This document shows, piece by piece, positions 27,261 to 36,239 of a DNA stretch of 64,000 nt (positions within the stretch are counted from its first letter, which is position 1; each line of letters starts with the position of its first letter). The notes beneath the pieces are model-generated. The model was not told the DNA's origin and ran no database searches. It was given only the letters and a program-made list of their open reading frames with translations. This stretch comes from an uncultured Burkholderiales bacterium (GTDB lineage: Bacteria > Pseudomonadota > Gammaproteobacteria > Burkholderiales > Burkholderiaceae_C): NCBI GenBank assembly GCA_903932865.1, contig CAIZHQ010000025.1, forward strand, positions 124,001 to 188,000. Direction: 5' to 3'. The translations under genes were made by a program, and so were the position numbers.

Positions 27261-28040
27261 TCACTCGTCCAGGGCTTCAGGCTCTTCTTCCGGCGGCTGG
27301 TTGGATTCCAGGGCCGGGCCTGCGTCCTCGGCCGAGTGGGTCCAGTCCCACAGCAGTTGGGCCACTTCGTCCACGCCTTGCTTTTTCAAGGCAGAAAAGA
27401 GTTTGACTTCGCCGCCGCCGGCTTGCAGCCGCGCAATCGACAAGGCCTTGGCTTGCTCGGCGCGGGTGAGCTTGTCGGCTTTGGTCAAGATGATCAGGAA
27501 CTTCAGGCCTTCTTCGACACGCGGACGGATCACTTCCAGCAGGATGTCGTCGAGTTCGGTCAGGCCGTGGCGCGGATCGCACATCATGACGATGCCCTTG
27601 AGGTTTTCGCGGCTGACCAAATAGTTGGCCATGACCTGCTGCCAACGCAGCTTGTCCATTTTGGCCACAGCGGCATAACCGTAACCGGGCAAATCGGCCA
27701 GCACGGCGTCGGTGATGCCTTGTTTGCCCAACGCAAACAGGTTGATGTGCTGAGTGCGGCCGGGTTTTTTGGAAGCAAAGGCGAGCTGCTTTTTTTGCGT
27801 CAGGGTGTTGATGCAGGTGGATTTGCCAGCATTGGAGCGACCCACAAAGGCGATTTCGGGCGTGTCCAGCGCGGGCAGGTGGTGCAATTGCGCAGCGGTG
27901 GTCAAAAATCGGGCGGTGTGCATCCAGCCCATGGGCGTGACCGCAGCGGGGTTATTGCGCGCCGCCGAAACCACGGCCGGACTGGCTTTGGCGGCGTTGG
28001 GGGGGCTTGCGGGAGCGCGAACATGGGGGCGGGAGCTCAT
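27261..28040 (-). CDS. engB: Ribosome biogenesis GTP-binding protein EngB (YsxC/YihA)
   Basis: A 259-residue GTPase with G1 GRSNAGKST near residue 68, G3 DLPGYGYA, G4 LTKADKL and the G5 SALKKQGVDE region. It assists assembly of the large ribosomal subunit. An N-terminal extension rich in Ala and Pro (about 35 residues) precedes the usual start of the domain, so a later start such as MGWMHTARF is possible. It is divergent from the cytochrome c4 gene, an arrangement common in Burkholderiales. Confidence 0.93.
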   Translation of the reverse strand: MSSRPHVRAPASPPNAAKASPAVVSAARNNPAAVTPMGWMHTARFLTTAAQLHHLPALDTPEIAFVGRSNAGKSTCINTLTQKKQLAFASKKPGRTQHINLFALGKQGITDAVLADLPGYGYAAVAKMDKLRWQQVMANYLVSRENLKGIVMMCDPRHGLTELDDILLEVIRPRVEEGLKFLIILTKADKLTRAEQAKALSIARLQAGGGEVKLFSALKKQGVDEVAQLLWDWTHSAEDAGPALESNQPPEEEPEALDE

Positions 28041-28127
28041 AAATCAGGGATACCTTGGGTCGTCAGGAAACTGACGCGGACCTCATTGTAGAATCCCTGA
28101 GTTTCGCGCCAACTCTTGGATCACGCC

Positions 28128-28760
28128 ATGAAGTCGAATTTCTCTCTTTTGATCACCGCCCTGTCAGCTGCTTTGCTGGCCGGTTCTGCCTTGGCTGCCG
28201 GCCCTGCGCCGCAAGCTGCCAAACCCGACCTGGCCAAAGGCGAAGCCATTTTCAGCCAAGCTTGTGTGGCTTGCCATGCCGCAGACGGCAACTCCAGCAC
28301 GCCAGCCAACCCCAAGTTGGCCCAGCAACACCCTGAGTATTTGCTCAAGCAACTGCAAGAGTACAAATCGGGCAAACGTGCCAACGCCGTCATGAGTGGC
28401 ATGGTCGCTGCCCTCAGCCCTGACGACATGCGCAACATCGCTTTTTGGCTGGCCTCCAAGCAAGCCAAGCCTGGCTTTGCCAACGCCAAAGAGACTGTGG
28501 CTTGGGGTGAGCGCATTTACCGTGGCGGTATCCCAGACCGTCAGATCGCCGCTTGCGCGAGCTGCCATTCACCCAATGGTGCAGGTATGCCTTCGCAGTA
28601 CCCCCGTCTGTCGGGTCAGCACGCCGACTACACTGCCGGACAATTGGTAATGTTCCGTGAAGGCGTGCGCAAGAACAACCTGCAAATGACGCAGGTCGCC
28701 GCCAAAATGAACGACCGCGAAATCAAGGCGGTGTCGGACTACATTGCAGGTCTGCGCTGA
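28128..28760 (+). CDS. Cytochrome c4 (di-haem, periplasmic)
   Basis: A 210-residue exported di-haem cytochrome. A signal peptide (residues 1-24, ending SALA) precedes two haem sites: CVACH at 46-50 and CASCH near 143-147, each in a duplicated c4 fold, with Met ligands near MSGMVAALS and MTQVAAKM. It probably passes electrons to a terminal oxidase. The haem is attached by the ResB/CcsA system encoded next. Confidence 0.93.
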   Translation: MKSNFSLLITALSAALLAGSALAAGPAPQAAKPDLAKGEAIFSQACVACHAADGNSSTPANPKLAQQHPEYLLKQLQEYKSGKRANAVMSGMVAALSPDDMRNIAFWLASKQAKPGFANAKETVAWGERIYRGGIPDRQIAACASCHSPNGAGMPSQYPRLSGQHADYTAGQLVMFREGVRKNNLQMTQVAAKMNDREIKAVSDYIAGLR

Positions 28761-28879
28761 TTGTTTGGCCGGGTGATGACCCGGGTACGTGTCCGTTTTG
28801 ACCTGTGGACTTCAGCGGGTTTCAAGACCCAGAGCACGGCCCTGGGGCAAAATTAAGAATCGGCTGATATGACACACAC

Positions 28880-28901
28880 CAAGGCCGGTTTTCCGGCCTT
28901 G
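28880..28901 (+). terminator. Hairpin between cytochrome c4 and resB
   Basis: A perfect 9-bp stem CAAGGCCGG / CCGGCCTTG with a TTTT loop at 28880-28901, followed by GAACGTTTTG. The T tract is short and late, so termination strength is uncertain. It would separate the c4 transcript from resB. Confidence 0.5.
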
Positions 28902-28960
28902 AACGTTTTGGGCGGGCCTTGTCTCGCCACTTCTTTGCTGGCTTCTTTTTTGAACACCCC

Positions 28961-31087
28961 ATGACGACTGTTGCATCCAGCCCTGAATCCGAGCGCAGCT
29001 CTCCGCGAGGGCAGGCCGTGATCGAGTTGCTGTCGTCGATGCGGTTTGCCATTTCCTTGCTGACGATCATTTGCATCGCCTCGGTGATCGGCACAGTGCT
29101 CAAGCAAAACGAGCCGACCAACAACTACATCAACCAGTTCGGGCCGTTTTGGGCCGAGTTGTTTGCCACCCTCAAGCTCAACAGTGTTTACAGCGCCTGG
29201 TGGTTCTTGTTGATTTTGGCTTTTCTGGTCATCAGCACCAGTTTGTGCATTGCCCGCAACGCGCCCAAGATCCTGGTGGACCTGAAGAACTACAAGGAAA
29301 ACATCCGCGTGCAAAGCCTCAAGGCTTTTCATCACAAGGCCGAAGGCCATCTGAACGAGACGCCCGAGGCGGCGGCCAAGCGCCTGGGGGCCCTGCTGGC
29401 CACGGGCGGCTGGAAGGTCAAGTTGCAAGAGCGCGACACCCCAGCGGGCAAGGGCTGGATGCTGGCGGCCAAGGCGGGTGCCGCCAACAAGATCGGTTAC
29501 ATCGCGGCGCACTCGGCCATTGTGCTGGTGTGTGTGGGTGGCTTGCTCGATGGCGACCTGGCGGTGCGCGCCCAGATGTGGTTTGGCGGCAAGGAAATCT
29601 ACAACGGCGGTGGCCTGATCGCCGATGTGCCCGCGCAGCACCGCCTGTCTGAGCGCAACCCGGCGTTTCGCGCCAATTTGCTGGTGGCTGAAGACACCGC
29701 GTCGGGCACTGCGATCTTGAACCAGTCCAACGGCATTTTGTTGCAAGAGTTGCCCTTTGTCATTGAGCTGAAAAAATTCATCGTCGAGTACTACTCGACG
29801 GGCATGCCCAAGCTGTTTGCCAGTGACATCGTCATTCACGACAAGTCCACCGGCGAAAAAAAGGAAGCGCGTGTCGAGGTGAACCATCCGGCCAGCTTCA
29901 AGGGCATCAACATTTACCAGTCCAGCTTTGACGATGGCGGCTCTCAGGTCACTTTGCAAGCTGTGCCCATGGCAGCAGCCACCAAGTCCTTTGAGGTGGT
30001 AGGCACCATTGGCGGCAGCACGGACCTGACCAATGGCAACGAAAAATTGAGTCTGGAGTTCACCGGGCTGCGCGTCATCAACGTCGAGAACATGTCCGGT
30101 GGCGAAGGCCCCCAAGGCACGGCGGTGGACGTGCGCAAGGTGGATTTGCGAAGCGCCATCGATGCGCGGTTGGGCGCGGGCAACAAAACCACGCAAACCA
30201 AAGACCTGCGCAATGTGGGCCCCAGCGTCAGCTACAAGCTGCGCGATGCGGCTGGCCAGGCACGTGAGTACAACAATTACATGTTGCCGGTGGATGCAGG
30301 GGACGGCGTGCCGGTGTTCTTGCTGGGTATGCGCGAGACGCCCAGCGAGCCTTACCGCTACCTGCGCCCCCCCGCAGACGAGAACGGCGAGTTGACCGGT
30401 TTCATCCGATTGCGTGCTGCCCTGGAAACGCCCGAGCTGCGTGCGCGTGCGGTGCAGCGTTATGCCCGCCTGGCGGTGGACCCCCAACGCCCAGAATTGA
30501 CAAAGCAACTGGCCGATTCAGCGCAGCGTGCTTTGGGTTTGTTTGCAGGCCAAGAAGAGATTAAGGGCCAGAAAGTAGCGGGCCTGCAGGCCTTGGCTGA
30601 TTTCTTGGAGGCCAATGTCCCCGAGGCGGAACGCGCTCGGGCAGGAGAGATGTTCGTGCGCATCCTGAACGGCACCTTGCTCGAGTTGGACGCCGTGGCG
30701 CGCGCGCAAGCCGCGGCCAAGCCTTTGCCCGCCGACAAAGTGCAGGGCTTCATGTCACAGGCGGTGCTGGCCTTGTCTGACGCGCCGTTTTACGCCGCGC
30801 CCATGACGTTTTTGCTCAAGGATTTCAAGCAGGTGCAAGCCAGCGTGTTCCAGGTGGCCAGAGCGCCGGGCCAGTCCATCGTGTACCTGGGCTGCGCCCT
30901 GTTGATCATGGGCATTTTTGCAATGCTGTATGTTCGGGACCGTCGTTTGTGGGTCTGGCTGTCACCTCAGGGTGAGGGTGCCCAAGCGAGCTTGGCCTTG
31001 TCGTCCAACCGCAAGACCATGGACGTAGACCGTGAATTTGAACAACTGACCGCCCGTTTGCTGGGCCGCTCCGAGAAAACACCATGA
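28961..31087 (+). CDS. resB: Cytochrome c biogenesis protein ResB (system II)
   Basis: A 708-residue membrane protein. Three N-terminal helices (FAISLLTIICIASVIGTVL and two more by about residue 190), a large periplasmic region (about 190-635), then a final helix (SIVYLGCALLIMGIFAML). The Met at 28961 is preferred to an upstream in-frame Met. ResB delivers haem and apocytochrome with CcsA for covalent attachment. It is translationally coupled to ccsA by a four-base overlap. Confidence 0.93.
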   Translation: MTTVASSPESERSSPRGQAVIELLSSMRFAISLLTIICIASVIGTVLKQNEPTNNYINQFGPFWAELFATLKLNSVYSAWWFLLILAFLVISTSLCIARNAPKILVDLKNYKENIRVQSLKAFHHKAEGHLNETPEAAAKRLGALLATGGWKVKLQERDTPAGKGWMLAAKAGAANKIGYIAAHSAIVLVCVGGLLDGDLAVRAQMWFGGKEIYNGGGLIADVPAQHRLSERNPAFRANLLVAEDTASGTAILNQSNGILLQELPFVIELKKFIVEYYSTGMPKLFASDIVIHDKSTGEKKEARVEVNHPASFKGINIYQSSFDDGGSQVTLQAVPMAAATKSFEVVGTIGGSTDLTNGNEKLSLEFTGLRVINVENMSGGEGPQGTAVDVRKVDLRSAIDARLGAGNKTTQTKDLRNVGPSVSYKLRDAAGQAREYNNYMLPVDAGDGVPVFLLGMRETPSEPYRYLRPPADENGELTGFIRLRAALETPELRARAVQRYARLAVDPQRPELTKQLADSAQRALGLFAGQEEIKGQKVAGLQALADFLEANVPEAERARAGEMFVRILNGTLLELDAVARAQAAAKPLPADKVQGFMSQAVLALSDAPFYAAPMTFLLKDFKQVQASVFQVARAPGQSIVYLGCALLIMGIFAMLYVRDRRLWVWLSPQGEGAQASLALSSNRKTMDVDREFEQLTARLLGRSEKTP

Positions 31088-32394
31088 CGACTGTGACTTT
31101 GAACCCCGGCTTTTTATCGAGCCGCTCGGCCCTGGATTGGGGCTTTGCCCTGCTGGCGCTGTTGGGCACGGTGTTCGCCTTCACCCGTTACCAGCACGCC
31201 ATGGACGTGTATGAGCAAGGCATTTTGATCGGCACCTTGCCAGCGGTGATCTGGCTGGCCTGGTTCTGGCGGCCGCTGCGCACCCTGATGCTGGTGGTGA
31301 CGGGATTGTCGCTGTTGGCCATTTACCTCTACCAAGGTGATTTGGCGCGCTCCGAGCAGGTGTTTTTGCTCAAGTATTTTCTGTCCAGCCAGTCGGCCAT
31401 CCTGTGGATGAGCATGCTGTTCTTCATCAGCACCATTTTTTACTGGGCGGGCATGTTCATTCGCGGGCAAGGCGATGCCATGGAGTCATTGGGCTCGCGC
31501 ATGGCTTGGGTGGCGGTGGGTTTGGCCTTGATCGGCACCCTGGTGCGTTGGTACGAAAGCCACCAACTGGGTCCTGACATCGGTCACATCCCGGTCAGCA
31601 ACCTGTACGAAGTCTTCGTCATGTTTTGCTGGATGACGGCGGCGTTCTATCTGTACTATGAAGCGCAGTACAAGACCCGCGCATTGGGTGCGTTTGTGAT
31701 GTTGGTGGTCAGCGCGGCAGTGGGCTTTTTGCTGTGGTACACGTTGGTTCGCGAGGCGCACGCCATTCAGCCCTTGGTGCCTGCACTCAAAAGCTGGTGG
31801 ATGAAAATCCATGTGCCGGCCAATTTCATTGGGTATGGCACCTTTGCCCTGGCCGCGATGGTCGCTTTTGCCTACCTGATCAAGCAAACCGCTGGCGAGA
31901 CACGCTGGTACAAACTCGCGCCCTTGTGGCTGCTGGGCATCGTGTTGTGTTTTGAGCCTGTGGTGTTCCGCCAATCCGCCAACGATCAAACCAGTAGCTA
32001 TTGGCTGGTTTACTTTGGGGTGTCCGCCTTCATTGTGGCGGGCATTTTGTTGGGCCGACGACGCATTGCCGAGCGACTGCCTTCCTTTGAAATCCTGGAC
32101 GATGTGATGTACAAATCTATCGCCGTGGGTTTTGCCTTCTTCACCATCGCCACCGTGCTGGGGGCTTTGTGGGCGGCAGAGGCCTGGGGCGGGTATTGGA
32201 GCTGGGACCCGAAGGAAACCTGGGCACTGATCGTCTGGTTGAACTACGCCGCTTGGCTGCACATGCGCCTGATGAAGGGCTTGCGCGGCACGGTGGCCGC
32301 ATGGTGGGCCTTGGTAGGCCTGGGCATCACGACCTTTGCCTTTCTCGGGGTCAACATGTTTCTGAGCGGCTTGCACAGCTACGGCACCCTGTGA
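31084..32394 (+). CDS. ccsA: Cytochrome c biogenesis protein CcsA (system II haem exporter/lyase)
   Basis: A 436-residue multi-spanning membrane protein. The tryptophan-rich haem-handling motif WGGYWSWDPKETWAL lies near residues 368-382. Conserved His residues occur in periplasmic loops (for example KIHVPANFIGYGTF). It exports haem and joins it to cytochrome c with ResB. Some naming schemes use ccsB for it. Confidence 0.94.
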   Translation: MTTVTLNPGFLSSRSALDWGFALLALLGTVFAFTRYQHAMDVYEQGILIGTLPAVIWLAWFWRPLRTLMLVVTGLSLLAIYLYQGDLARSEQVFLLKYFLSSQSAILWMSMLFFISTIFYWAGMFIRGQGDAMESLGSRMAWVAVGLALIGTLVRWYESHQLGPDIGHIPVSNLYEVFVMFCWMTAAFYLYYEAQYKTRALGAFVMLVVSAAVGFLLWYTLVREAHAIQPLVPALKSWWMKIHVPANFIGYGTFALAAMVAFAYLIKQTAGETRWYKLAPLWLLGIVLCFEPVVFRQSANDQTSSYWLVYFGVSAFIVAGILLGRRRIAERLPSFEILDDVMYKSIAVGFAFFTIATVLGALWAAEAWGGYWSWDPKETWALIVWLNYAAWLHMRLMKGLRGTVAAWWALVGLGITTFAFLGVNMFLSGLHSYGTL

Positions 32395-32577
32395 CTTCAG
32401 GGGCGGTGTCCCCGGAGTCAGGAATGGCCCGCAGTTCGGCGGTGTCAGCTGTCGATGCTGGTGGGTCGACCGTTGGGTTTTGATGGCCTGTTTTTGCAGA
32501 GCTTTTGCCCCCTGTGTGCAAAAGTGATTGGGACCGTTCACAATGATCGCGAGGCAATTCACTATCAGGCCAATCAC

Positions 32578-33573
32578 ATGATCATCCGCTCTTCTTCATC
32601 GGGTTTTTCGCACCCTGTGCCCAGCGACATCACCAGCCAAGCGGCTTACCAATCCCGCCGCGACCTGATGCGACAACTCGCCGCGGGCTCCGCGGGTTTG
32701 GCTTTGGCGGGTTGGGGGCTGCGCGACGCTCAGGCTCAAATGACCCGGCCCGGCCAGCTGCCCCCCCTGGCGTCGGTGCCCACCAAATTGGCCGGTGCGG
32801 TGGTCTTGGACAAGCCCACGTCCTACAAAGATGCCGCCTCGTACAACAATTTCTACGAGTTCGGCACCGACAAGTCCGACCCGGCCAAGCGGGCCCACAC
32901 CCTTCAGACGGACCCCTGGAGTGTCGAGATCGAGGGCTTGGTGAAGAAGCCCGCCCGAGTGAACCTGGAAGACTTGCTGAAGTGGGGTGCCATGGAAGAG
33001 CGCATTTACCGCTTGCGCTGCGTGGAAGGCTGGTCGATGGTGATCCCCTGGATCGGTTATTCGCTGGCCGATCTGATCCGGCGCGTGGAGCCCCTGCCGG
33101 GTGCCAAGTTTGTGGAGTTTGTCACCCAGGCTGACCCCAAGACCATGCCGGGTCTGCGCTCGAGTGTGCTCGATTGGCCCTATCTCGAAGGCTTGCGCAT
33201 GGACGAGGCCATGCATCCATTGACCTTGCTGGCCTTTGGCATGTACGGCGAGGTGATGCCCAAGCAAAACGGTGCACCCCTGCGTCTGGTGGTGCCCTGG
33301 AAGTATGGCTTTAAGAGCAGCAAGAGCCTGGTCAAGATCCGCTTCACGGACAAGCAGCCGGTCATATCCTGGGAGAAATCTGCCCCTCAGGAGTATGGTT
33401 TTTATTCCAACGTGAACCCGAATGTGGACCACCCGCGCTGGAGCCAGGCCACCGAGCGGCGCATCGGGGAAGACGGTTTGCTGGCCAAGAAGCGCAAGAC
33501 GCTCATGTTCAACGGCTACGAGACACAGGTCGGCCAGCTTTATGCCGGCATGGACTTGAAGAAATTCTTCTGA
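32578..33573 (+). CDS. msrP: Protein-methionine-sulfoxide reductase catalytic subunit MsrP
   Basis: A 331-residue periplasmic molybdopterin enzyme of the YedY family. A twin-arginine signal ([20 protein letters not shown]) directs Tat export. The molybdenum-ligating Cys is at about 148 in [15 protein letters not shown], followed by the EFVTQADP and [12 protein letters not shown] stretches of the family. It repairs oxidised methionines in exported proteins. msrQ follows by 28 bases. The 183-base stretch before it shows nothing recognisable. Confidence 0.95.
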   Translation: MIIRSSSSGFSHPVPSDITSQAAYQSRRDLMRQLAAGSAGLALAGWGLRDAQAQMTRPGQLPPLASVPTKLAGAVVLDKPTSYKDAASYNNFYEFGTDKSDPAKRAHTLQTDPWSVEIEGLVKKPARVNLEDLLKWGAMEERIYRLRCVEGWSMVIPWIGYSLADLIRRVEPLPGAKFVEFVTQADPKTMPGLRSSVLDWPYLEGLRMDEAMHPLTLLAFGMYGEVMPKQNGAPLRLVVPWKYGFKSSKSLVKIRFTDKQPVISWEKSAPQEYGFYSNVNPNVDHPRWSQATERRIGEDGLLAKKRKTLMFNGYETQVGQLYAGMDLKKFF

Positions 33574-33601
33574 TGCCGCTGCGGGTCAAAGTCTTGAGGG
33601 C

Positions 33602-34201
33602 ATGAGGTCGGCGCTGCGTCATCCCGCCGCTTGGTGGGCATTGCTGGTGCTTGGCTGCACGCCTTGGGCTTGGTTGCTGGCGCAAACCCTGCAGGACCAG
33701 CTTGGTCCCAACCCAGCCGAAGCCCTGATCCGCGCCACGGGCGACTGGACGCTGCGCAGCCTGTGCGTGGTGCTGGCCGTGAGCCCATTGCGCACTGTAC
33801 TGGGCTGGCCAGAACTGCTGCGGTTTCGGCGCATGCTGGGTTTGCTGGTCTTTGGTTACGCCAGCCTGCACCTGCTGTGCTACGCCTGGTTTGACATGGG
33901 CTTTGACTTGGCCGACACCGTGCAAGACATCGTCAAACGCCCCTTCATTTGGTTGGGTTTCAGCGCCTTTGTGATCTTGCTGGCGCTGGCTGCCACCTCT
34001 TTTAACCGGGCTGTGCGCTGGCTGGGCGGCAAGCGTTGGCAAATGCTGCACCGGGGGGTGTATGTGGTGGCCGTGCTGGCCGTGCTGCACTTTTGGTGGA
34101 TGAGGGCGGGCAAGCAGGACTTTGACGAGGTGCTTGTTTATGCAGGCATCTTGGCGGCTTTGCTGGGCTGGCGTTTGCTGCGGTCAGCGCGGCGACCCTG
34201 A
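33602..34201 (+). CDS. msrQ: Haem-binding membrane subunit MsrQ
   Basis: A 199-residue membrane protein of the YedZ/ferric reductase type with about six helices. Conserved His residues are visible in YASLHLLCYAWFD, QMLHRGVYVVAVLAVLHF, the haem-ligating positions. The RATGDWTLR start of the domain is typical. It feeds electrons from the quinone pool to MsrP. Confidence 0.94.
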   Translation: MRSALRHPAAWWALLVLGCTPWAWLLAQTLQDQLGPNPAEALIRATGDWTLRSLCVVLAVSPLRTVLGWPELLRFRRMLGLLVFGYASLHLLCYAWFDMGFDLADTVQDIVKRPFIWLGFSAFVILLALAATSFNRAVRWLGGKRWQMLHRGVYVVAVLAVLHFWWMRAGKQDFDEVLVYAGILAALLGWRLLRSARRP

Positions 34202-34247
34202 GTGCCCACTCACACGCTGCGCGACGGCTTCAGGGTGCTGGCGCGTT

Positions 34248-35525
34248 TCAGACCAATTGCTCCAGCGCAAAAGTGTCAAACGCCGATTCGCGTTGGCGAA
34301 TCAGATGGGCCTTGGTGCCGTCCACCAGAATTTCGGCGGCACGGCCCCGGGTGTTGTAGTTGCTGGCCATGCTCATGCAGTAAGCACCTGCCGACAGCAC
34401 GGCGAGCACGTCACCCGCTGCGACCCGCAGTTGACGGTCGCGGCCGATCCAGTCGCCGCTTTCGCACACCGGGCCGACCACGTCGTACACCAAACCATCG
34501 CCTGTACGTGGCGTGACCGGCACGATCTGGTGGAAAGCCTGGTACATGGCCGGGCGGGGCAGGTCGTTCATGGCGGCGTCGACGATGCAGAAATTCTTTT
34601 GCTCGCCAGGCTTGAGGTACAGCACCTCGGTCAGGCACACGCCCGCATTGCCCACGAGCGAGCGGCCCGGTTCGATCATGAGTTGGCGCTGGCCGTAGCC
34701 ACGGGCATCGAGTTTGGTCAGAAGCTGTGCCCACAGCGCATCGGCCTGCGGCGGTGTGTCGCCGTTGTAGTTGATGCCCAGTCCACCGCCAAAGTCGATG
34801 TGATGAATGGGGACGCCCGCTGACTCGACCTCGGCCACCAGGTCCAGCACCCGGTCCATGGCGTCCAAATAAGGCGTGCTGTCGGTGATTTGAGAGCCGA
34901 TGTGGCAGTCGATGCCCACCACCTTCAGGCCGGGCAGACTGGCGGCGTGGCGGTAGGCGCTCAGCGCGTCTTCATGGGCGATGCCGAATTTGTTGCCCTT
35001 GAGGCCGGTTGAAATGTAGGGGTGGGTCTTGGGGTCGACATTGGGGTTCACACGCAGGCTGACCGGAGCTTTTTTACCCAAGCCCATGGCCACCTCGCTC
35101 AGCACGTCCAGCTCGGCTTCGCTTTCCACGTTGAAGCAGCCAATGCCCACTTGCAGGGCCTGCTTCATTTCAGCGCGGGTTTTGCCCACGCCTGAAAAAA
35201 TCACCTTGGCGGGGTCGCCGCCCGCAGCCAACACGCGGGCCAGTTCGCCGCCCGAGACGATGTCAAAGCCGCAACCGGCCTCGGCAAACACTTGCAGGAT
35301 GGCCAGGCTGGAGTTGGCCTTCATGGCGTAGCAAATTTGCGCTTGGCGTCCAGCAAAGCCACGCTGGTAGGCGGCCAAGGCTGAGAGCATGGCGGCCTTG
35401 GAGTACACAAACAAGGGCGTGCCGTGTTCGCGGGCCAGTTGGGACAGCGCCATGGCCTCCACATGCAGTTGGTCGCCCGCGTAGGCGATGTGGGGTTGTC
35501 CTGGGAGTGCGGTGTTGGCGGTCAT
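34248..35525 (-). CDS. lysA: Diaminopimelate decarboxylase
   Basis: A 425-residue PLP enzyme converting meso-diaminopimelate to lysine. The PLP Lys lies in ICYAMKANSSLAILQ near residue 65, with HIDFGGGLG and EPGRSLVGNAG for phosphate binding, and SGAYCMSMASNYN at the C-terminus. It follows the lptM lipoprotein gene on the same strand. Confidence 0.96.
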   Translation of the reverse strand: MTANTALPGQPHIAYAGDQLHVEAMALSQLAREHGTPLFVYSKAAMLSALAAYQRGFAGRQAQICYAMKANSSLAILQVFAEAGCGFDIVSGGELARVLAAGGDPAKVIFSGVGKTRAEMKQALQVGIGCFNVESEAELDVLSEVAMGLGKKAPVSLRVNPNVDPKTHPYISTGLKGNKFGIAHEDALSAYRHAASLPGLKVVGIDCHIGSQITDSTPYLDAMDRVLDLVAEVESAGVPIHHIDFGGGLGINYNGDTPPQADALWAQLLTKLDARGYGQRQLMIEPGRSLVGNAGVCLTEVLYLKPGEQKNFCIVDAAMNDLPRPAMYQAFHQIVPVTPRTGDGLVYDVVGPVCESGDWIGRDRQLRVAAGDVLAVLSAGAYCMSMASNYNTRGRAAEILVDGTKAHLIRQRESAFDTFALEQLV

Positions 35526-35605
35526 GGGTTAACAAGGCTCGGGGTAAAAATGGACAACATGTGGGCGGGTTTCAAAGGGGCTTGAGGAGAGGTCTGTGCT
35601 CGATC

Positions 35606-35845
35606 TCAAGGCGTCGCAACAGGATTCGGTTGCGGGGTGGCGGGTTGGGCAAATGGCGCAGGTGCGTTGCTGGAGCCCTGTGGGCGCGTGCGAAACGGGT
35701 TCAGCGTTTCGGGCAACGTGGCGCGTCCGGTCGAATCCGGTGATGTGGGCAGGACCAGCGGGCCCCGTTGACCGCAAGCGCTCAATACGGCCGCACCGCC
35801 AACAAGGGCATGCAGCATGACTAGAATCTTCATCACCTTCAACAT
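35606..35845 (-). CDS. lptM: LPS translocon maturation lipoprotein LptM (YifL-type)
   Basis: A 79-residue lipoprotein. The lipobox is LSAC with the lipidated Cys at residue 24, followed by the family signature GQRGPLVLP; the rest is Pro-rich and disordered. Start at 35845 or the Met four codons later. As in E. coli (cyaY divergent from yifL), it is divergent from cyaY. LptM helps LptD mature in the outer membrane. Confidence 0.88.
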   Translation of the reverse strand: MLKVMKILVMLHALVGGAAVLSACGQRGPLVLPTSPDSTGRATLPETLNPFRTRPQGSSNAPAPFAQPATPQPNPVATP

Positions 35846-35857
35846 GATGCGATTGTA

Positions 35858-36187
35858 ATGACCGACCTTGAATTTCTGGACCAAGCTGAACGCCTGCTGG
35901 CGGGCATAGAGATCAGCTGTGATCGCCTGAACGACAACACCGATGCCGACGTGGACAACCAACGGGTGGGTGGCATGGTCACGTTGACTTTCCCCAACCG
36001 CAGCCAGATCGTGGTCAATCTGCAAAAACCCCTGCACGAAGTGTGGCTGGCGGCCCGTTGCGGCGGGTTTCATTACAAATTTGACGGCGCGCTTTGGCAA
36101 GACACCAAAGGCCAAGGTGAGTTTTGGCAGAGCCTGTCGCGCTATGCTTCGCAGCAATCAGGACAAAGTTTGAGTTTCAGTCTTTGA
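35858..36187 (+). CDS. cyaY: Frataxin-like iron-binding protein CyaY
   Basis: A 109-residue frataxin homologue. Acidic first helix ([14 protein letters not shown]), [12 protein letters not shown] and the conserved [17 protein letters not shown] are visible. It regulates or supplies iron for Fe-S cluster assembly in the cytosol. Its start is 12 bases from the divergent lptM start, so the promoters overlap. Confidence 0.95.
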   Translation: MTDLEFLDQAERLLAGIEISCDRLNDNTDADVDNQRVGGMVTLTFPNRSQIVVNLQKPLHEVWLAARCGGFHYKFDGALWQDTKGQGEFWQSLSRYASQQSGQSLSFSL

Positions 36188-36239
36188 GCGCTTGGGCCCG
36201 TCGCATCGTGTGTCAGGCCTTCAAGGGTTTTTTGGGGCT

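Noticed and set aside
28769..28784. Hairpin CCGGGT-GATG-ACCCGG after cytochrome c4
   Set aside because: Short stem with no T tract; the stronger hairpin at 28880 is a better terminator candidate.
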